From Phaeodactylibacter xiamenensis (GTDB taxonomy: Bacteria > Bacteroidota > Bacteroidia > Chitinophagales > Saprospiraceae), in NCBI RefSeq assembly GCF_000759025.1, contig NZ_JPOS01000035.1, positions 62,001 through 126,000 of the forward strand: DNA of 64,000 bases. The letters run 5' to 3'. The position numbers and the translations under genes were made by a program. Shown one piece after another: positions 29,271 through 37,824 of this stretch. The notes beneath the pieces are model-generated. The model was not told where the DNA came from, did not search any database, and was given only the letters and a program-made list of their open reading frames with translations. Positions within the stretch are counted from its first letter, which is position 1. The number at the start of each line of letters is the position of its first letter.

Positions 29271-30644
29271 ATGAAAAAGCTAATCACTACTTTACAGAAT
29301 ATCTGGAAAATCAAAGAGTTGCGTAACCGCATTCTCTTTACCTTAGGTATGCTCTTTGTTTTCCGCTTTGGCTCTTATATCGTGCTGCCAGGTGTCATTC
29401 CCGAGGTGCTTGATAATGCAACTCAGAATAACAACTCGCCAAACGACCTGCTTGGGCTGATCAACGTATTCACTGGTGGCGCTTTCAATAACGCCGCTAT
29501 TTTTGCATTGGGTATCATGCCTTATATTACGGCATCTATCATCATTCAGCTGCTGGGCTTTGCTGTACCTTACTTCCAGCGCCTTCAGCAAAAAGAGGGG
29601 GAGTCTGGCCGTAAGAAGCTCAATCAAATCACCCGTTTACTTACTGTTGCCATCACTTTGGTACAGGGCGGTGGTTACCTGACTTACATCAATAGTCTTG
29701 GTGCCGTTGACCCAACTATTCCGCTCAGTATTTTCTGGATTTCCAATATTATCATTCTTTCCACAGGTACTGTTTTCTCCATGTGGTTGGGCGAACGGAT
29801 AACAGACCGGGGTATTGGGAATGGTATTTCCTTGTTGATCACTATTGGTATCATCGCTACTTTGCCTCAGGCTCTGGTATTCGAATTCCAGTCTCAGTTG
29901 GAGAACAACGGTCTGATCATCTTCGTACTGGAGATGGCTGCGCTCTTCGGAATCGTTATGGCTACTGTACTGATCGTACAGGGAGTCCGCCGTATCCCGA
30001 TCCAATTCGCTAAGCGTATGGTAGGGCGTGGTTCCAACCAAATGCCTGCGCAGGGAGCACGGGACTACATACCGCTTAAGGTAAATGCTTCAGGTGTAAT
30101 GCCGATCATCTTTGCTCAGGCATTGATGTTTCTGCCTGCTACTGTTGCTCAGTTCTTTGCCGGGGAAGGAAGCGATTTGGCGACAAGCCCTGTTTTGCGG
30201 GCACTGAATGACTTTACATCAGCACCATACAACATTATTTACTTCATTCTGGTGGTGCTGTTTACTTATGTATACACGGCGCTATTGGTCAATCCGCAAC
30301 AATATGCAGAGTACCTCAAGCGTCAGAATGCCTTTATTCCTGGTATCAAGCCAGGTAAGCCAACGGCAGACTTCATTGATGCGGTAACTACCCGTATTAC
30401 TTTGCCAGGGTCTATTTTCCTGGGTATCATTTCTATTCTGCCTGCTTTTGCAGCTGGCTTCGGAGTAAACATCGCTTTTGCAATGTTCTTCGGGGGTACC
30501 TCATTGCTGATTTTGGTAGCAGTAGTACTCGATACTCTACAGCAGATCGAGAGCCACCTGCTTATGCGCCGCTATGATGGTCTTGTTAAGTCTGGTAAGA
30601 TTCAGGGCCGGAGCCGTATGCAGGGTATAGGTGCTAATATGTAA
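29271..30644 (+). CDS. secY: Preprotein translocase subunit SecY
   Basis: 457 residues, inner-membrane channel with ten expected transmembrane helices. ELRNRILFTLGMLFVFRFGS (helix 1), the pore region GIMPYITASIIIQLL and the cytoplasmic loop ERITDRGIGNGISLLI are conserved. It exports the signal-peptide proteins of this window, including T9SS clients. It sits in the usual place after rplO; adk, often next in other phyla, is absent. Confidence 0.98.
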   Translation: MKKLITTLQNIWKIKELRNRILFTLGMLFVFRFGSYIVLPGVIPEVLDNATQNNNSPNDLLGLINVFTGGAFNNAAIFALGIMPYITASIIIQLLGFAVPYFQRLQQKEGESGRKKLNQITRLLTVAITLVQGGGYLTYINSLGAVDPTIPLSIFWISNIIILSTGTVFSMWLGERITDRGIGNGISLLITIGIIATLPQALVFEFQSQLENNGLIIFVLEMAALFGIVMATVLIVQGVRRIPIQFAKRMVGRGSNQMPAQGARDYIPLKVNASGVMPIIFAQALMFLPATVAQFFAGEGSDLATSPVLRALNDFTSAPYNIIYFILVVLFTYVYTALLVNPQQYAEYLKRQNAFIPGIKPGKPTADFIDAVTTRITLPGSIFLGIISILPAFAAGFGVNIAFAMFFGGTSLLILVAVVLDTLQQIESHLLMRRYDGLVKSGKIQGRSRMQGIGANM

Positions 30645-30714
30645 GCCCTTTCCTGCTGAGAAAAGCTGGTCCTTCTGGAAAAAGGGAAAGGATTGAAGAA
30701 TATTATATGTCCCG

Positions 30715-30749
30715 TACCGCCGCAGAGTCTAATGTGCTCTGCGGCGGTA
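30715..30749 (+). other. 13-bp perfect hairpin between secY and map
   Basis: TACCGCCGCAGAG (30715-30727) pairs perfectly with CTCTGCGGCGGTA (30737-30749) around a 9-nt loop. There is no U-run after it. It is probably an mRNA 3'-end stabiliser or processing signal, or a weak bidirectional terminator. Confidence 0.6.
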
Positions 30750-30834
30750 TGGTGCTAAAAGGAACAAAGGTTTCTTCTGCGCCTTATAACAGGAGAGCAA
30801 CCGGATGTTTCCTTAAATAATGTAAGGTCTCAAC

Positions 30835-31656
30835 ATGGTTTTTTACAAAACAGAGGAAGAGATAGAACTGCTGAGAGAGAGCAACCGTATCGTGTGCATG
30901 GCGCTTGCTCATGTTGGCAGTATGCTGCGGCCGGGAATGACCGGTGCTGAAATTGATAAAGCTGCGGAGGAGCTGATCCGGGATCACGGCGGTGTCCCTT
31001 CGTTTAAGGGGTATCAGGGTTTTCCAGGAAGTTTATGTGTTTCTGTCAATGAACAGGTCGTGCATGGTATTCCCACAAAAGATCAGGTATTTCAGGATGG
31101 AGATATCGTGTCAGTGGACTGTGGGGTACATCTGAATGGTTTTCACGGTGATTCTGCTTACACGTTTCCGGTTGGAGAGGTTGACGAGGCGGTCATGGAA
31201 CTTTGCCGGGTAACTCATACTTCCCTTTACAAAGGGATTGATGCGGCAATTGTAGGCAACCGCATTGGAGACATAGGCTTTGCCATACAACAGTATGCTG
31301 AGAGAGAGCATGGATATGGTATTGTCCGTGAATTAGTCGGGCATGGTATAGGCCGTGAACTGCATGAAGCCCCTGAAGTGCCTAATTATGGCAAGCGCGG
31401 GCGCGGACCGGTACTCAAGCATGGATTGGTTGTCGCTATTGAGCCGATGGTCAACCTGGGGCGCAAGGAGGTTCGCACCGAACGGGATGGCTGGACGATT
31501 TACGCTAAAGACCGCAAGCCTTCTGCCCACTATGAGCACTCTATTGTAGTGTTAAAGACAGGGCCACAACCCTTGTCGGACCATAGTATTATTGAAGAAG
31601 CTTTGGAGAAAAACCCGGATGTTCAGTACGTGGGGGTGATTTCTCAGGCGGTATAA
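30835..31656 (+). CDS. map: Methionine aminopeptidase type I
   Basis: 273 residues. It removes N-terminal Met from nascent proteins. Metal ligands are visible: the two Asp in VDCGVHLNGFHGDSAY, His in GHGIGRELHEAP, Glu in AIEPMVN and Glu in SAHYEHSIVV. No N-terminal zinc-finger extension. It occupies the common spc position between secY and infA. Confidence 0.98.
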   Translation: MVFYKTEEEIELLRESNRIVCMALAHVGSMLRPGMTGAEIDKAAEELIRDHGGVPSFKGYQGFPGSLCVSVNEQVVHGIPTKDQVFQDGDIVSVDCGVHLNGFHGDSAYTFPVGEVDEAVMELCRVTHTSLYKGIDAAIVGNRIGDIGFAIQQYAEREHGYGIVRELVGHGIGRELHEAPEVPNYGKRGRGPVLKHGLVVAIEPMVNLGRKEVRTERDGWTIYAKDRKPSAHYEHSIVVLKTGPQPLSDHSIIEEALEKNPDVQYVGVISQAV

Positions 31657-31741
31657 GCCAGCAAAAGCTGTTTATAAGATCGGTGTAGAGGAGGATTTTG
31701 ATTTTTTGTGTCTATTACCGTGAAAGTCAGATAAAAATGAT

Positions 31742-31749
31742 TATCTTTG
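31742..31749 (+). promoter_or_regulatory. -7 element of an infA promoter
   Basis: TATCTTTG matches TAnnTTTG. The -33 is weak. Initiation near 31756 would leave only about 12 nt before the infA ATG. Confidence 0.45.
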
Positions 31750-31767
31750 CACACCGAAATTCCGAGT

Positions 31768-31986
31768 ATGTCCAAGAAGAACTTAATTAAGCAAGACGGG
31801 ATTATAGAAGAAGCTTTGTCGAACGCAATGTTTCGGGTAAGGCTGGAAAACGACCATGAGATCGTTGCTACGATATCTGGAAAGATGCGCATGAATTATA
31901 TCCGCATTCTTCCAGGAGATAAGGTTGCAGTAGAGATGTCCCCTTATGATCTGTCCCGTGGGCGGATCACCTATCGTTACAAGTAA
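31768..31986 (+). CDS. infA: Translation initiation factor IF-1
   Basis: 72 residues from the ATG at 31768 ([20 protein letters not shown]), the family's normal N-terminus. An in-frame TTG at 31747 overlaps the promoter -7 box and is rejected. S1-like OB fold: [40 protein letters not shown]. It occludes the A site during initiation. Confidence 0.98.
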   Translation: MSKKNLIKQDGIIEEALSNAMFRVRLENDHEIVATISGKMRMNYIRILPGDKVAVEMSPYDLSRGRITYRYK

Positions 31987-32029
31987 GACCGTTCTTGCAC
32001 ATTACTGTCTAAACAGAAAAACGACCATC

Positions 32030-32146
32030 ATGAAAGTTAGAGCATCTGTTAAAAAACGCTCCGCCGATTGTAAGATCGTTCGCCGTAAGGGTAAGATCTA
32101 CATTATCAACAAAAAGAATCCTAAGTTCAAGCAGCGTCAAGGCTAA
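32030..32146 (+). CDS. rpmJ: 50S ribosomal protein L36 (zinc-free type)
   Basis: 38 residues, starting [20 protein letters not shown]. Only one of the four zinc ligands of the C+ form remains, so this is the zinc-independent type. Ends KFKQRQG as in the family. Standard position between infA and rpsM. Confidence 0.97.
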   Translation: MKVRASVKKRSADCKIVRRKGKIYIINKKNPKFKQRQG

Positions 32147-32193
32147 ACCTAGCCCGCTGATCTGCATTAACTGAATCAATTAAATAGCGTAAA

Positions 32194-32571
32194 ATGGCTC
32201 GTATTGTAGGTGTCGATTTGCCTCGTAACAAGCGCGGTGTCATTAGCCTGACTTACATCTTCGGAATCGGTCGCTCCAAAGCAGCGATGATCCTGGAGCA
32301 GGCAGGTATCGATGAGAATGTAAAAGTAGAGGACTGGACGGATGAGAACGTCCGTTCGCTCACCAGCATCATCACTGATGAACATACCGTTGAGGGTGAA
32401 CTGCGTTCTGAGGTACAATCCAACATCAAGCGTTTGATGGATATTGGCTGCTACCGTGGTTTGCGCCACCGTAAAGGTCTGCCCCTTCGTGGACAGCGTA
32501 CACAGACCAATGCCCGTACTCGTAAGGGTAAGCGTAAGACTGTTGCGAACAAGAAGAAGGTAACTAAGTAA
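32194..32571 (+). CDS. rpsM: 30S ribosomal protein S13
   Basis: 125 residues. S13 forms the head bridge to the 50[21 protein letters not shown], and C-terminal [20 protein letters not shown], are diagnostic. First of the alpha group. Confidence 0.99.
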   Translation: MARIVGVDLPRNKRGVISLTYIFGIGRSKAAMILEQAGIDENVKVEDWTDENVRSLTSIITDEHTVEGELRSEVQSNIKRLMDIGCYRGLRHRKGLPLRGQRTQTNARTRKGKRKTVANKKKVTK

Positions 32572-32654
32572 TCATTTTCGTCAAGGCACATGATGGCTGC
32601 TCATTGCAGCAGTGCATCCGCTGTAGATACGAAACCTTGTTAAATTAATTTCCA

Positions 32655-33059
32655 ATGGCAAAGGGAAAAGGAAAATCAGCCGCAAAGAAGACTAAGAAGC
32701 GGAACATGAAAGTGGAGGCGGAAGGAATGGCTTACATTCAGGCTTCCTTCAACAACATAATCATCTCATTGACCAACAAGCGTGGTCAGGTGATCTCCTG
32801 GGCTTCTGCAGGTAAAGCTGGCTTCCGTGGCTCTAAGAAAAATACGCCTTATGCTGCGCAGGTTGCTGCTGCAGATGCGTCCCGCACTGCTTACGATGCA
32901 GGGCTCCGTTCCGTTGAGGTATTCGTCAAAGGACCTGGTTCTGGCCGTGAGGCTGCTATCCGGGCTATTGACGTGGCAGGTATCAAAGTAACTCGCATCA
33001 AAGACGTTACACCTGTACCACACAACGGCTGCCGTCCTCCCAAGCGCAGAAGGGTTTAA
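32655..33059 (+). CDS. rpsK: 30S ribosomal protein S11
   Basis: 134 residues. S11 shapes the platform near the mRNA exit. [20 protein letters not shown], and the C-terminal [17 protein letters not shown], are conserved. The NG in HNGCRPP is the site that forms isoaspartate in E. coli S11. Confidence 0.99.
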   Translation: MAKGKGKSAAKKTKKRNMKVEAEGMAYIQASFNNIIISLTNKRGQVISWASAGKAGFRGSKKNTPYAAQVAAADASRTAYDAGLRSVEVFVKGPGSGREAAIRAIDVAGIKVTRIKDVTPVPHNGCRPPKRRRV

Positions 33060-33082
33060 TTAATCGAAAATAGTTTATTCTG

Positions 33083-33694
33083 ATGGCGAGATATACTGGT
33101 CCAAAGACAAAAAAAGCAAGAGCGCTCGGTGAGGCGATCTATGGTGCCGATAAATCATTCGAACGCAAGAAATATCCTCCGGGGCAGCACGGCAACGGCC
33201 GTCGGCGCAAGCAAAAGTCCGACTACGCCCTGCAGCTCATGGAGAAGCAGAAAGCTAAGTACACTTATGGCGTGCTGGAGCGTCAGTTCCGTAACCTTTT
33301 CGAAAGAGCTAACAGTGGTTCAGGTGTAACCGGTGAAGAATTGCTTCGCCTGTTGGAATCTCGCCTGGACAATACGGTTTTCCGTCTTGGTCTTGCTCCA
33401 ACCCGCCGCGCTGCCCGTCAGCTGGTTACACACCGCCACATTACTGTAAATGGTGTGATCACTAACATCCCATCCTGTTCATTGCGCCCTGGTGATACTG
33501 TCGCCGTACGGGGTAAGTCTCAGGGAATGGAGGTCGTTAGAGATGCTGTGGCTGCAAAGTCTGATATCCGCAAATTCGCATGGCTGGAATTCAACCCTGA
33601 TACCATGCAGGGCAAATTCCTTGAATACCCAGAGCGTGAGCAGATACCGGAAAAGATCAACGAGCAGTTGATTGTAGAACTGTACTCTAAATAA
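33083..33694 (+). CDS. rpsD: 30S ribosomal protein S4 (no zinc finger)
   Basis: 203 residues. S4 is a primary 16S binder and can also regulate the alpha operon. It lacks the N-terminal zinc Cys. The S4 RNA-binding domain is present ([30 protein letters not shown]). Confidence 0.99.
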   Translation: MARYTGPKTKKARALGEAIYGADKSFERKKYPPGQHGNGRRRKQKSDYALQLMEKQKAKYTYGVLERQFRNLFERANSGSGVTGEELLRLLESRLDNTVFRLGLAPTRRAARQLVTHRHITVNGVITNIPSCSLRPGDTVAVRGKSQGMEVVRDAVAAKSDIRKFAWLEFNPDTMQGKFLEYPEREQIPEKINEQLIVELYSK

Positions 33695-33752
33695 TACCGT
33701 TGCAATGTACCTGCCTGCAGGCGGGCTGATCGCAGCGACATGTACGAAAATA

Positions 33753-33788
33753 CTAAAAAGTGCCTTCCGCAAGGAGGGTGCTTTTTAG
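33753..33788 (+). terminator. Hairpin between rpsD and rpoA
   Basis: CTAAAAAG (33753-33760) and CTTTTTAG (33781-33788) enclose a second GC stem with a GCAA loop. The AT-rich outer arms resemble a bidirectional intrinsic terminator, here in the middle of the alpha group. It lies in a 159-nt gap. Confidence 0.55.
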
Positions 33789-33853
33789 GCGTACATAGGC
33801 AACCGTTTCTGCACCCGTTTTATTCTTCCATTTAAAGAACGAAGGTCAAATAT

Positions 33854-34852
33854 ATGAGTATCCTAAATTTCCAGAAGCCGGACAAGATTGTAATGCAGAA
33901 AGCCAACGATTTCGAGGGGCTTTTTGAATTCAAACCTCTTGAACCGGGCTTTGGCCAAACCGTAGGTAACTCCCTGCGGCGTGTGCTGTTGTCTTCCCTG
34001 GAAGGCTTCGCGATTTCTGCTGTCCGTATCGCGGGCGTCGAGCACGAGTTTGCTACGATCCGTGGTGTGGTTGAAGATGTGGTGGAAATCATCCTTAATC
34101 TTAAGCAGGTTCGCCTCAAGCAGCTGCTGAGCGAAGAAGAAATTACCACTGAGAAAGTATACCTGACCATTAGCGGTAAGGAAGAGTTCCGGGCCGGCGA
34201 TATTGAAGAGCATACTAATGTCTTCAAAATCATGAACCCTGACCTTCTGATCTGTCAGATGGAACCGTTCGTTAACCTTGAGGTGGAGTTGACGGTGACT
34301 AAAGGGCGTGGTTATGTTCCTGCCGATGAAAACCTGCCTAAAGATGCACCAATAGGTGTAATCCCGGTGGATGCCATCTACACGCCAATCAAGAACGTAG
34401 CTTACCGTGTGGAAAATACACGTGTAGGTCAGCGGACTGACTACGAGAAACTTTCCATTGATGTGAAAACGGATGGTACGATCCACCCTGAAGACGCGAT
34501 CAAGGAAGCTTCCCGTATCCTGATTCAGCACCTGATGCTGATCACGGATGAGAATATTACTTTTGATGATGCTTCCACCCGTGAAGAGAACATCGTTGAT
34601 GAGCACATCTTGCATATGCGCAAGCTGCTGAAGACCTCACTCGAAGACCTTGATCTGTCTGTTCGGGCCTACAACTGCCTGAAAGCAGCAAAGATCAACA
34701 CACTGGCAGAGCTGGTGAAGTACGATACGCACGAGTTGCTTAAGTTCCGCAACTTCGGTAAGAAGTCACTTGTAGAAATCGAAGAGCTACTGCAGGACAA
34801 AGGCCTGACCTTCGGTATGGATCTTTCCAAGTACAAGCTCGACGAAGAATAA
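33854..34852 (+). CDS. rpoA: RNA polymerase subunit alpha
   Basis: 332 residues. The N-terminal dimerisation domain ([16 protein letters not shown]) and the C-terminal DNA/activator-binding domain ([17 protein letters not shown] region; [16 protein letters not shown]) are joined by the usual linker. Gaps of 159 nt before and 153 nt after contain hairpins. Confidence 0.99.
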   Translation: MSILNFQKPDKIVMQKANDFEGLFEFKPLEPGFGQTVGNSLRRVLLSSLEGFAISAVRIAGVEHEFATIRGVVEDVVEIILNLKQVRLKQLLSEEEITTEKVYLTISGKEEFRAGDIEEHTNVFKIMNPDLLICQMEPFVNLEVELTVTKGRGYVPADENLPKDAPIGVIPVDAIYTPIKNVAYRVENTRVGQRTDYEKLSIDVKTDGTIHPEDAIKEASRILIQHLMLITDENITFDDASTREENIVDEHILHMRKLLKTSLEDLDLSVRAYNCLKAAKINTLAELVKYDTHELLKFRNFGKKSLVEIEELLQDKGLTFGMDLSKYKLDEE

Positions 34853-34873
34853 TAAGGATTCAACAGGTGGTGT

Positions 34874-34891
34874 AGTGCCCTTACCGGCACT
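34874..34891 (+). other. Small hairpin between rpoA and rplQ
   Basis: AGTGCC and GGCACT form a 6-bp stem with a 6-nt loop. A T6 run follows 9 nt later, so it may act as a weak attenuator. Confidence 0.35.
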
Positions 34892-35005
34892 GCTCCTCGT
34901 TTTTTATAACCCTGTGATTACTGCTTTTCCAAGCGGACCGACCTGTGGTCTATGCCTGAAACGGCTCCCGAAAAGTAGGTGTCACGATGTAAATCAATCT
35001 CTACA

Positions 35006-35512
35006 ATGAGACACGGTAAGAAATTAAATCATCTTGGCCGCAAGGAAGGGCACCGTAAAGCCCTTATGCGCAACCTCGCTTCTGCTATCATTGAGCACAA
35101 GCGTATCAACACGACGCTGGCCAAAGCTAAAGCGCTTCGTGTATACCTTGAGCCCCTAGTGACCAAGGCACGGAAAGGGAGTGCTCACGATCGTCGCGTC
35201 GTGTTCAGCTATCTGCAAAACAAAACAGCAGTTACGGAGCTTTTCGGTCCAATCGCTGAGAAAGTCGGAGAACGCCCGGGTGGCTACCTTCGTATTATCA
35301 AGACAGGCTTCCGCCGCAGTGATGCAGCCGAAATGGCTATGATCGAGTTTGTTGACTACAACGAAGTATACACTGCTGGCAAAAGCGAAGGTGGTGGCCG
35401 TCGCCGTCGTCGTCGTGGTGGCTCCGGAAAAGGCAAAGGTGCTGAAACTGCAGCCGCAGCGGCTACTGCAGCAGCTGCAACATCTGCAGCGGCTACTGAG
35501 GAGGAAGAGTAA
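35006..35512 (+). CDS. rplQ: 50S ribosomal protein L17 with low-complexity tail
   Basis: 168 residues from the ATG at 35006 ([20 protein letters not shown]). The core ends near residue 122. The remaining ~45 residues are low complexity: an Arg run, a Gly/Lys segment, an Ala/Thr stretch and EEEE at the end. L17 lies near the tunnel exit, so the tail is presumably solvent exposed. Last gene of the cluster. Confidence 0.97.
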   Translation: MRHGKKLNHLGRKEGHRKALMRNLASAIIEHKRINTTLAKAKALRVYLEPLVTKARKGSAHDRRVVFSYLQNKTAVTELFGPIAEKVGERPGGYLRIIKTGFRRSDAAEMAMIEFVDYNEVYTAGKSEGGGRRRRRRGGSGKGKGAETAAAAATAAAATSAAATEEEE

Positions 35513-35550
35513 TTATTACCCTTCCGATCCATTTACATCTTTGATGAAAA

Positions 35551-35590
35551 TCAGGAAAGGCAGGTCTCGGAAGAGGCTTGCCTTTTCTGA
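35551..35590 (+). terminator. Terminator after rplQ
   Basis: An imperfect inverted repeat (CAGGAAAGGCA with TGCCTTTTCTG, one G-U pair) follows the rplQ stop by about 40 nt and would end the ribosomal cluster. Confidence 0.6.
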
Positions 35591-35666
35591 TTTATGGAGG
35601 TCATACTATGGAACCAAGAAGTGGGTGGAATGATGGAAGTCCGGTTTTGTACAACTGGGGCAAAAA

Positions 35667-35704
35667 AACAACGCCAGGTGCAAAAACTTGCACCTGGCGT
35701 TGTT
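35667..35704 (-). terminator. Perfect 17-bp bidirectional terminator hairpin
   Basis: The arms 35667-35683 and 35688-35704 are perfectly complementary over 17 bp with a 4-nt loop, with an A7 tract partly overlapping the left arm and a T-rich sequence on the right. It lies between the plus-strand ribosomal cluster and the minus-strand DUF3078 gene, 22 nt from the stop of the latter, and can terminate both. Confidence 0.8.
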
Positions 35705-35726
35705 CTTTATCTGTTAGGGACAGCGT

Positions 35727-36677
35727 TTAATTGGAGCTAATCGCATAGCTCAAGCCAAGGATCCAGTATGTCTGCAGGGGATTGTCCTCCCTGCCCGCAG
35801 CAAGTGCTTCCTGCTTATTATTGCGCAAGCCAATATCAAGCCCAATGCCAACACCTTTGTAAGCAGTGCTGAAGGTATTCACCCAAGTGTAATTGGATAA
35901 ATCCTGACCTTCATAGCTTAAGAAGGCAGACAAGTTGGATTTCCAGTTGAAGCCTTTGACAATAGTCTTGGTGTAGTCGGCTACGACTTTAGCGCCTAGA
36001 GAAGACTCGAAATTGAACCCGTCATCTGCAAAGACAAAGTTGTAGTTGAGTGGATGAACAACCACTACCAGGTCTGTAACCGGCGTCCATGTGGCACCCA
36101 CACCAAGGTCAAGATAGCCCGGGTTATTCAGTTTGCCGTCCAGCACAGAAGTCCGGTATTCCCCAAGTGTGGAGATAGCCAGTTTGGGCGACAACTTGTA
36201 GCCATAAAGGGAGACTACGTTGAAGGCATCCGCAGCGACCTGGAACTCATCGGTATCATCAGGGTTATCCTTGTTGTCAAACTTCAGCCAGCCCAGGGTT
36301 AGATTGGCGCTGTTTCGCCAGAAGGCGTTTTCCCAATCTCCATTGATAAAGGCGGTAGACGTGAGGCCGATGTTGATGGCAGAAGTGCTGGGTTGGTCCT
36401 TAGGCAACCAGCTGTCAAAGTTGGAGATATTCAGGCCAACATTGCCAAGTAAGCCTTTTTTCCAACGCGGGTAAGGTGTAAGCTGGTCTGTGAGGTTGGC
36501 AACATCAGACTGCAGCTGGTTGACCTGCTTCTCCAGCGCTTTAAATTCTTTCTCCAGAGAATCCAGTTGGGCACTTTTTGCCGCTTTTTCTGCTTGTAAT
36601 TCTTCAGTTGTTTGGGCGTTTATCCCGACCGGTAGAAAGAAGAGCGTGACCAGCGCCATGATAAGAAATCTTTTCAT
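35727..36677 (-). CDS. DUF3078 outer-membrane protein with N-terminal coiled coil
   Basis: 316 residues. Signal peptide MKRFLIMALVTLFFLPVGINA. Residues about 22-70 form a predicted coiled coil (LEKEFKALEKQVNQLQSDVA). The rest shows alternating strands ending in an aromatic-poor but barrel-like C-terminus (YWILGLSYAISSN). The NVGLNISNFDSW...NLTLGWLKFDN pattern fits DUF3078, a family of predicted outer-membrane beta barrels in Bacteroidota. The coiled coil could bridge to peptidoglycan or trimerise. Function unknown. Confidence 0.8.
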   Translation of the reverse strand: MKRFLIMALVTLFFLPVGINAQTTEELQAEKAAKSAQLDSLEKEFKALEKQVNQLQSDVANLTDQLTPYPRWKKGLLGNVGLNISNFDSWLPKDQPSTSAINIGLTSTAFINGDWENAFWRNSANLTLGWLKFDNKDNPDDTDEFQVAADAFNVVSLYGYKLSPKLAISTLGEYRTSVLDGKLNNPGYLDLGVGATWTPVTDLVVVVHPLNYNFVFADDGFNFESSLGAKVVADYTKTIVKGFNWKSNLSAFLSYEGQDLSNYTWVNTFSTAYKGVGIGLDIGLRNNKQEALAAGREDNPLQTYWILGLSYAISSN

Positions 36678-36707
36678 CAGGTGTTAGTTTAAGTGAGATG
36701 AATAATA

Positions 36708-36715
36708 CAAATCTA
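36708..36715 (-). promoter_or_regulatory. -7 element upstream of the DUF3078 gene
   Basis: On the minus strand TAGATTTG matches TAnnTTTG, 31-38 nt before the ATG. No good -33 element is visible. Confidence 0.4.
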
Positions 36716-36767
36716 GTAAGCAGGAATTGCTATACCAGTGCAACACGGTAAAGTAGACGTGTATCTG

Positions 36768-37187
36768 CTAAATAGTCACAAATTCTGCCTGATTGGAAAA
36801 TACAGCATAGCCATAGCTGTTTACCCAAATCAGCTGCCCGGGCCCTTCATAAATCCGTCCCGCTTTAAAGGAATTCCCCTCCATATTTGTGATGACAGGT
36901 TGGGCGTGTTTGCCATCGAATCCAAACAATCCTCCGTTAGTGGAAATCCAAACAAGCCCTCTGCTATCTTCCAGCGTATGGTGTACAAGCAGGTTGGTCA
37001 GGCCATTCTCCTCATTGATGTGCCGGGATAACAGCCTATACTCCTGCTGCGGTTGTGCAGACAGATACATGGAGGCAAACAGGATAAGACCAAGTATTTT
37101 CGGGAGCTTATACAATAGGAAACGCTTGTTTGGTAAATAGGTCTGTCGGTATTTGTAAAAGTAACAATATCGCGACTCAATTTTCAT
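36768..37187 (-). pseudogene. Truncated two-component-regulator propeller gene (remnant)
   Basis: 139 codons. After a signal-like segment (LPKILGLILFASMYLSAQ) comes a typical first blade of the ligand-binding propeller found at the N-terminus of Bacteroidota hybrid sensors: INEENGLTNLLVHHTLEDSR, then GLVWISTNGGLFGFDG. Intact relatives continue for 700-1,300 residues (more blades, Y_Y_Y, kinase or HTH), whereas this frame stops after one to two blades, and no continuation exists between its stop and the DUF3078 promoter. It is best read as a decayed 5' fragment, although a small secreted protein cannot be excluded. Confidence 0.65.
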
Positions 37188-37824
37188 CCCTTTCAGAAGA
37201 AGTGCCGGGCTACAGTGCGTTTTGTCGGGTTCGTATAGAGGCTTGTCCGATTTGTATCTGCTATCTGTCCTACCTTTGTCTCAGTTAAATGCACAAATCC
37301 ACTGTACTCATGAAAAAAATCAACCTGTTACCGCGCTCCTTTCAGCGCCGGCTCTATTATTATTCCGCTTTTTACAAGCCTGTAAGACCCTCGTTGTCCA
37401 GAGCATGGAGGAGAACTTCTCAGCCAGAAGATTCTGATGGGACTGTACCCGGTTTCGAAGTATTTTGCCGTAATCCATGTCACATATTCTGCATTTAAGG
37501 TAGAGTTTTCTTGTGTTGATAATGAGGCTTGAGAAATCTGGCATTACTTTTGTAGTACCTGCATTGAAATAACAGTTCGACCTGCAAACACTTCTTTTTA
37601 GGACACACTAAGACACTACTACAAAGGTCCTCGAATAAAGCAGGTCAGGTAATTCTAATTACCCCTGTGTTTCGAGCTGTTAAAACCTCCATAAGTACAA
37701 CAATCGTAATCTCGACTGCGCCATTGCGCAGCAGGTAAACCTATGTCAAAAACGAATGATCCATAACACTTAGCGGTTAAGCCCGCTGTAGTGAATAGTA
37801 CAATTTTGCACAAACCATAGCAAC
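37188..37824. other. Gene-poor 637-nt stretch with promoter-like sites and inverted repeats
   Basis: No credible full gene. It contains TTTG-N16-TACCTTTG (37251-37278) on the plus strand ahead of a 62-codon frame at 37310-37498 (MKKINLLPRSFQRRLYYYSA...), which I cannot assign. It also contains a second -7-like TACTTTTG at 37545-37552 and a nested inverted repeat at 37630-37676. It separates a decayed sensor gene from the giant adhesin gene and may itself be gene debris plus the adhesin's leader. Confidence 0.5.
37630..37676 (+). repeat. Nested inverted repeat upstream of the giant adhesin gene
   Basis: CTCGAA (37630-37635) pairs with TTCGAG (37671-37676). Inside, GGTAATT-CT-AATTACC is a perfect 7-bp inverted repeat, extended on each side by CA/TG-type pairs after a bulged C. 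It lies 149 nt before the adhesin start and could be a leader RNA structure or an operator. Confidence 0.55.

Noticed and set aside
37310-37498. 62-codon frame MKKINLLPRSFQRR... with a promoter-like element upstream
   Set aside because: Promoter spacing is short (16 nt), the protein has no recognisable domain and the surroundings look like gene debris; kept only as a note in the gene-poor region entry.
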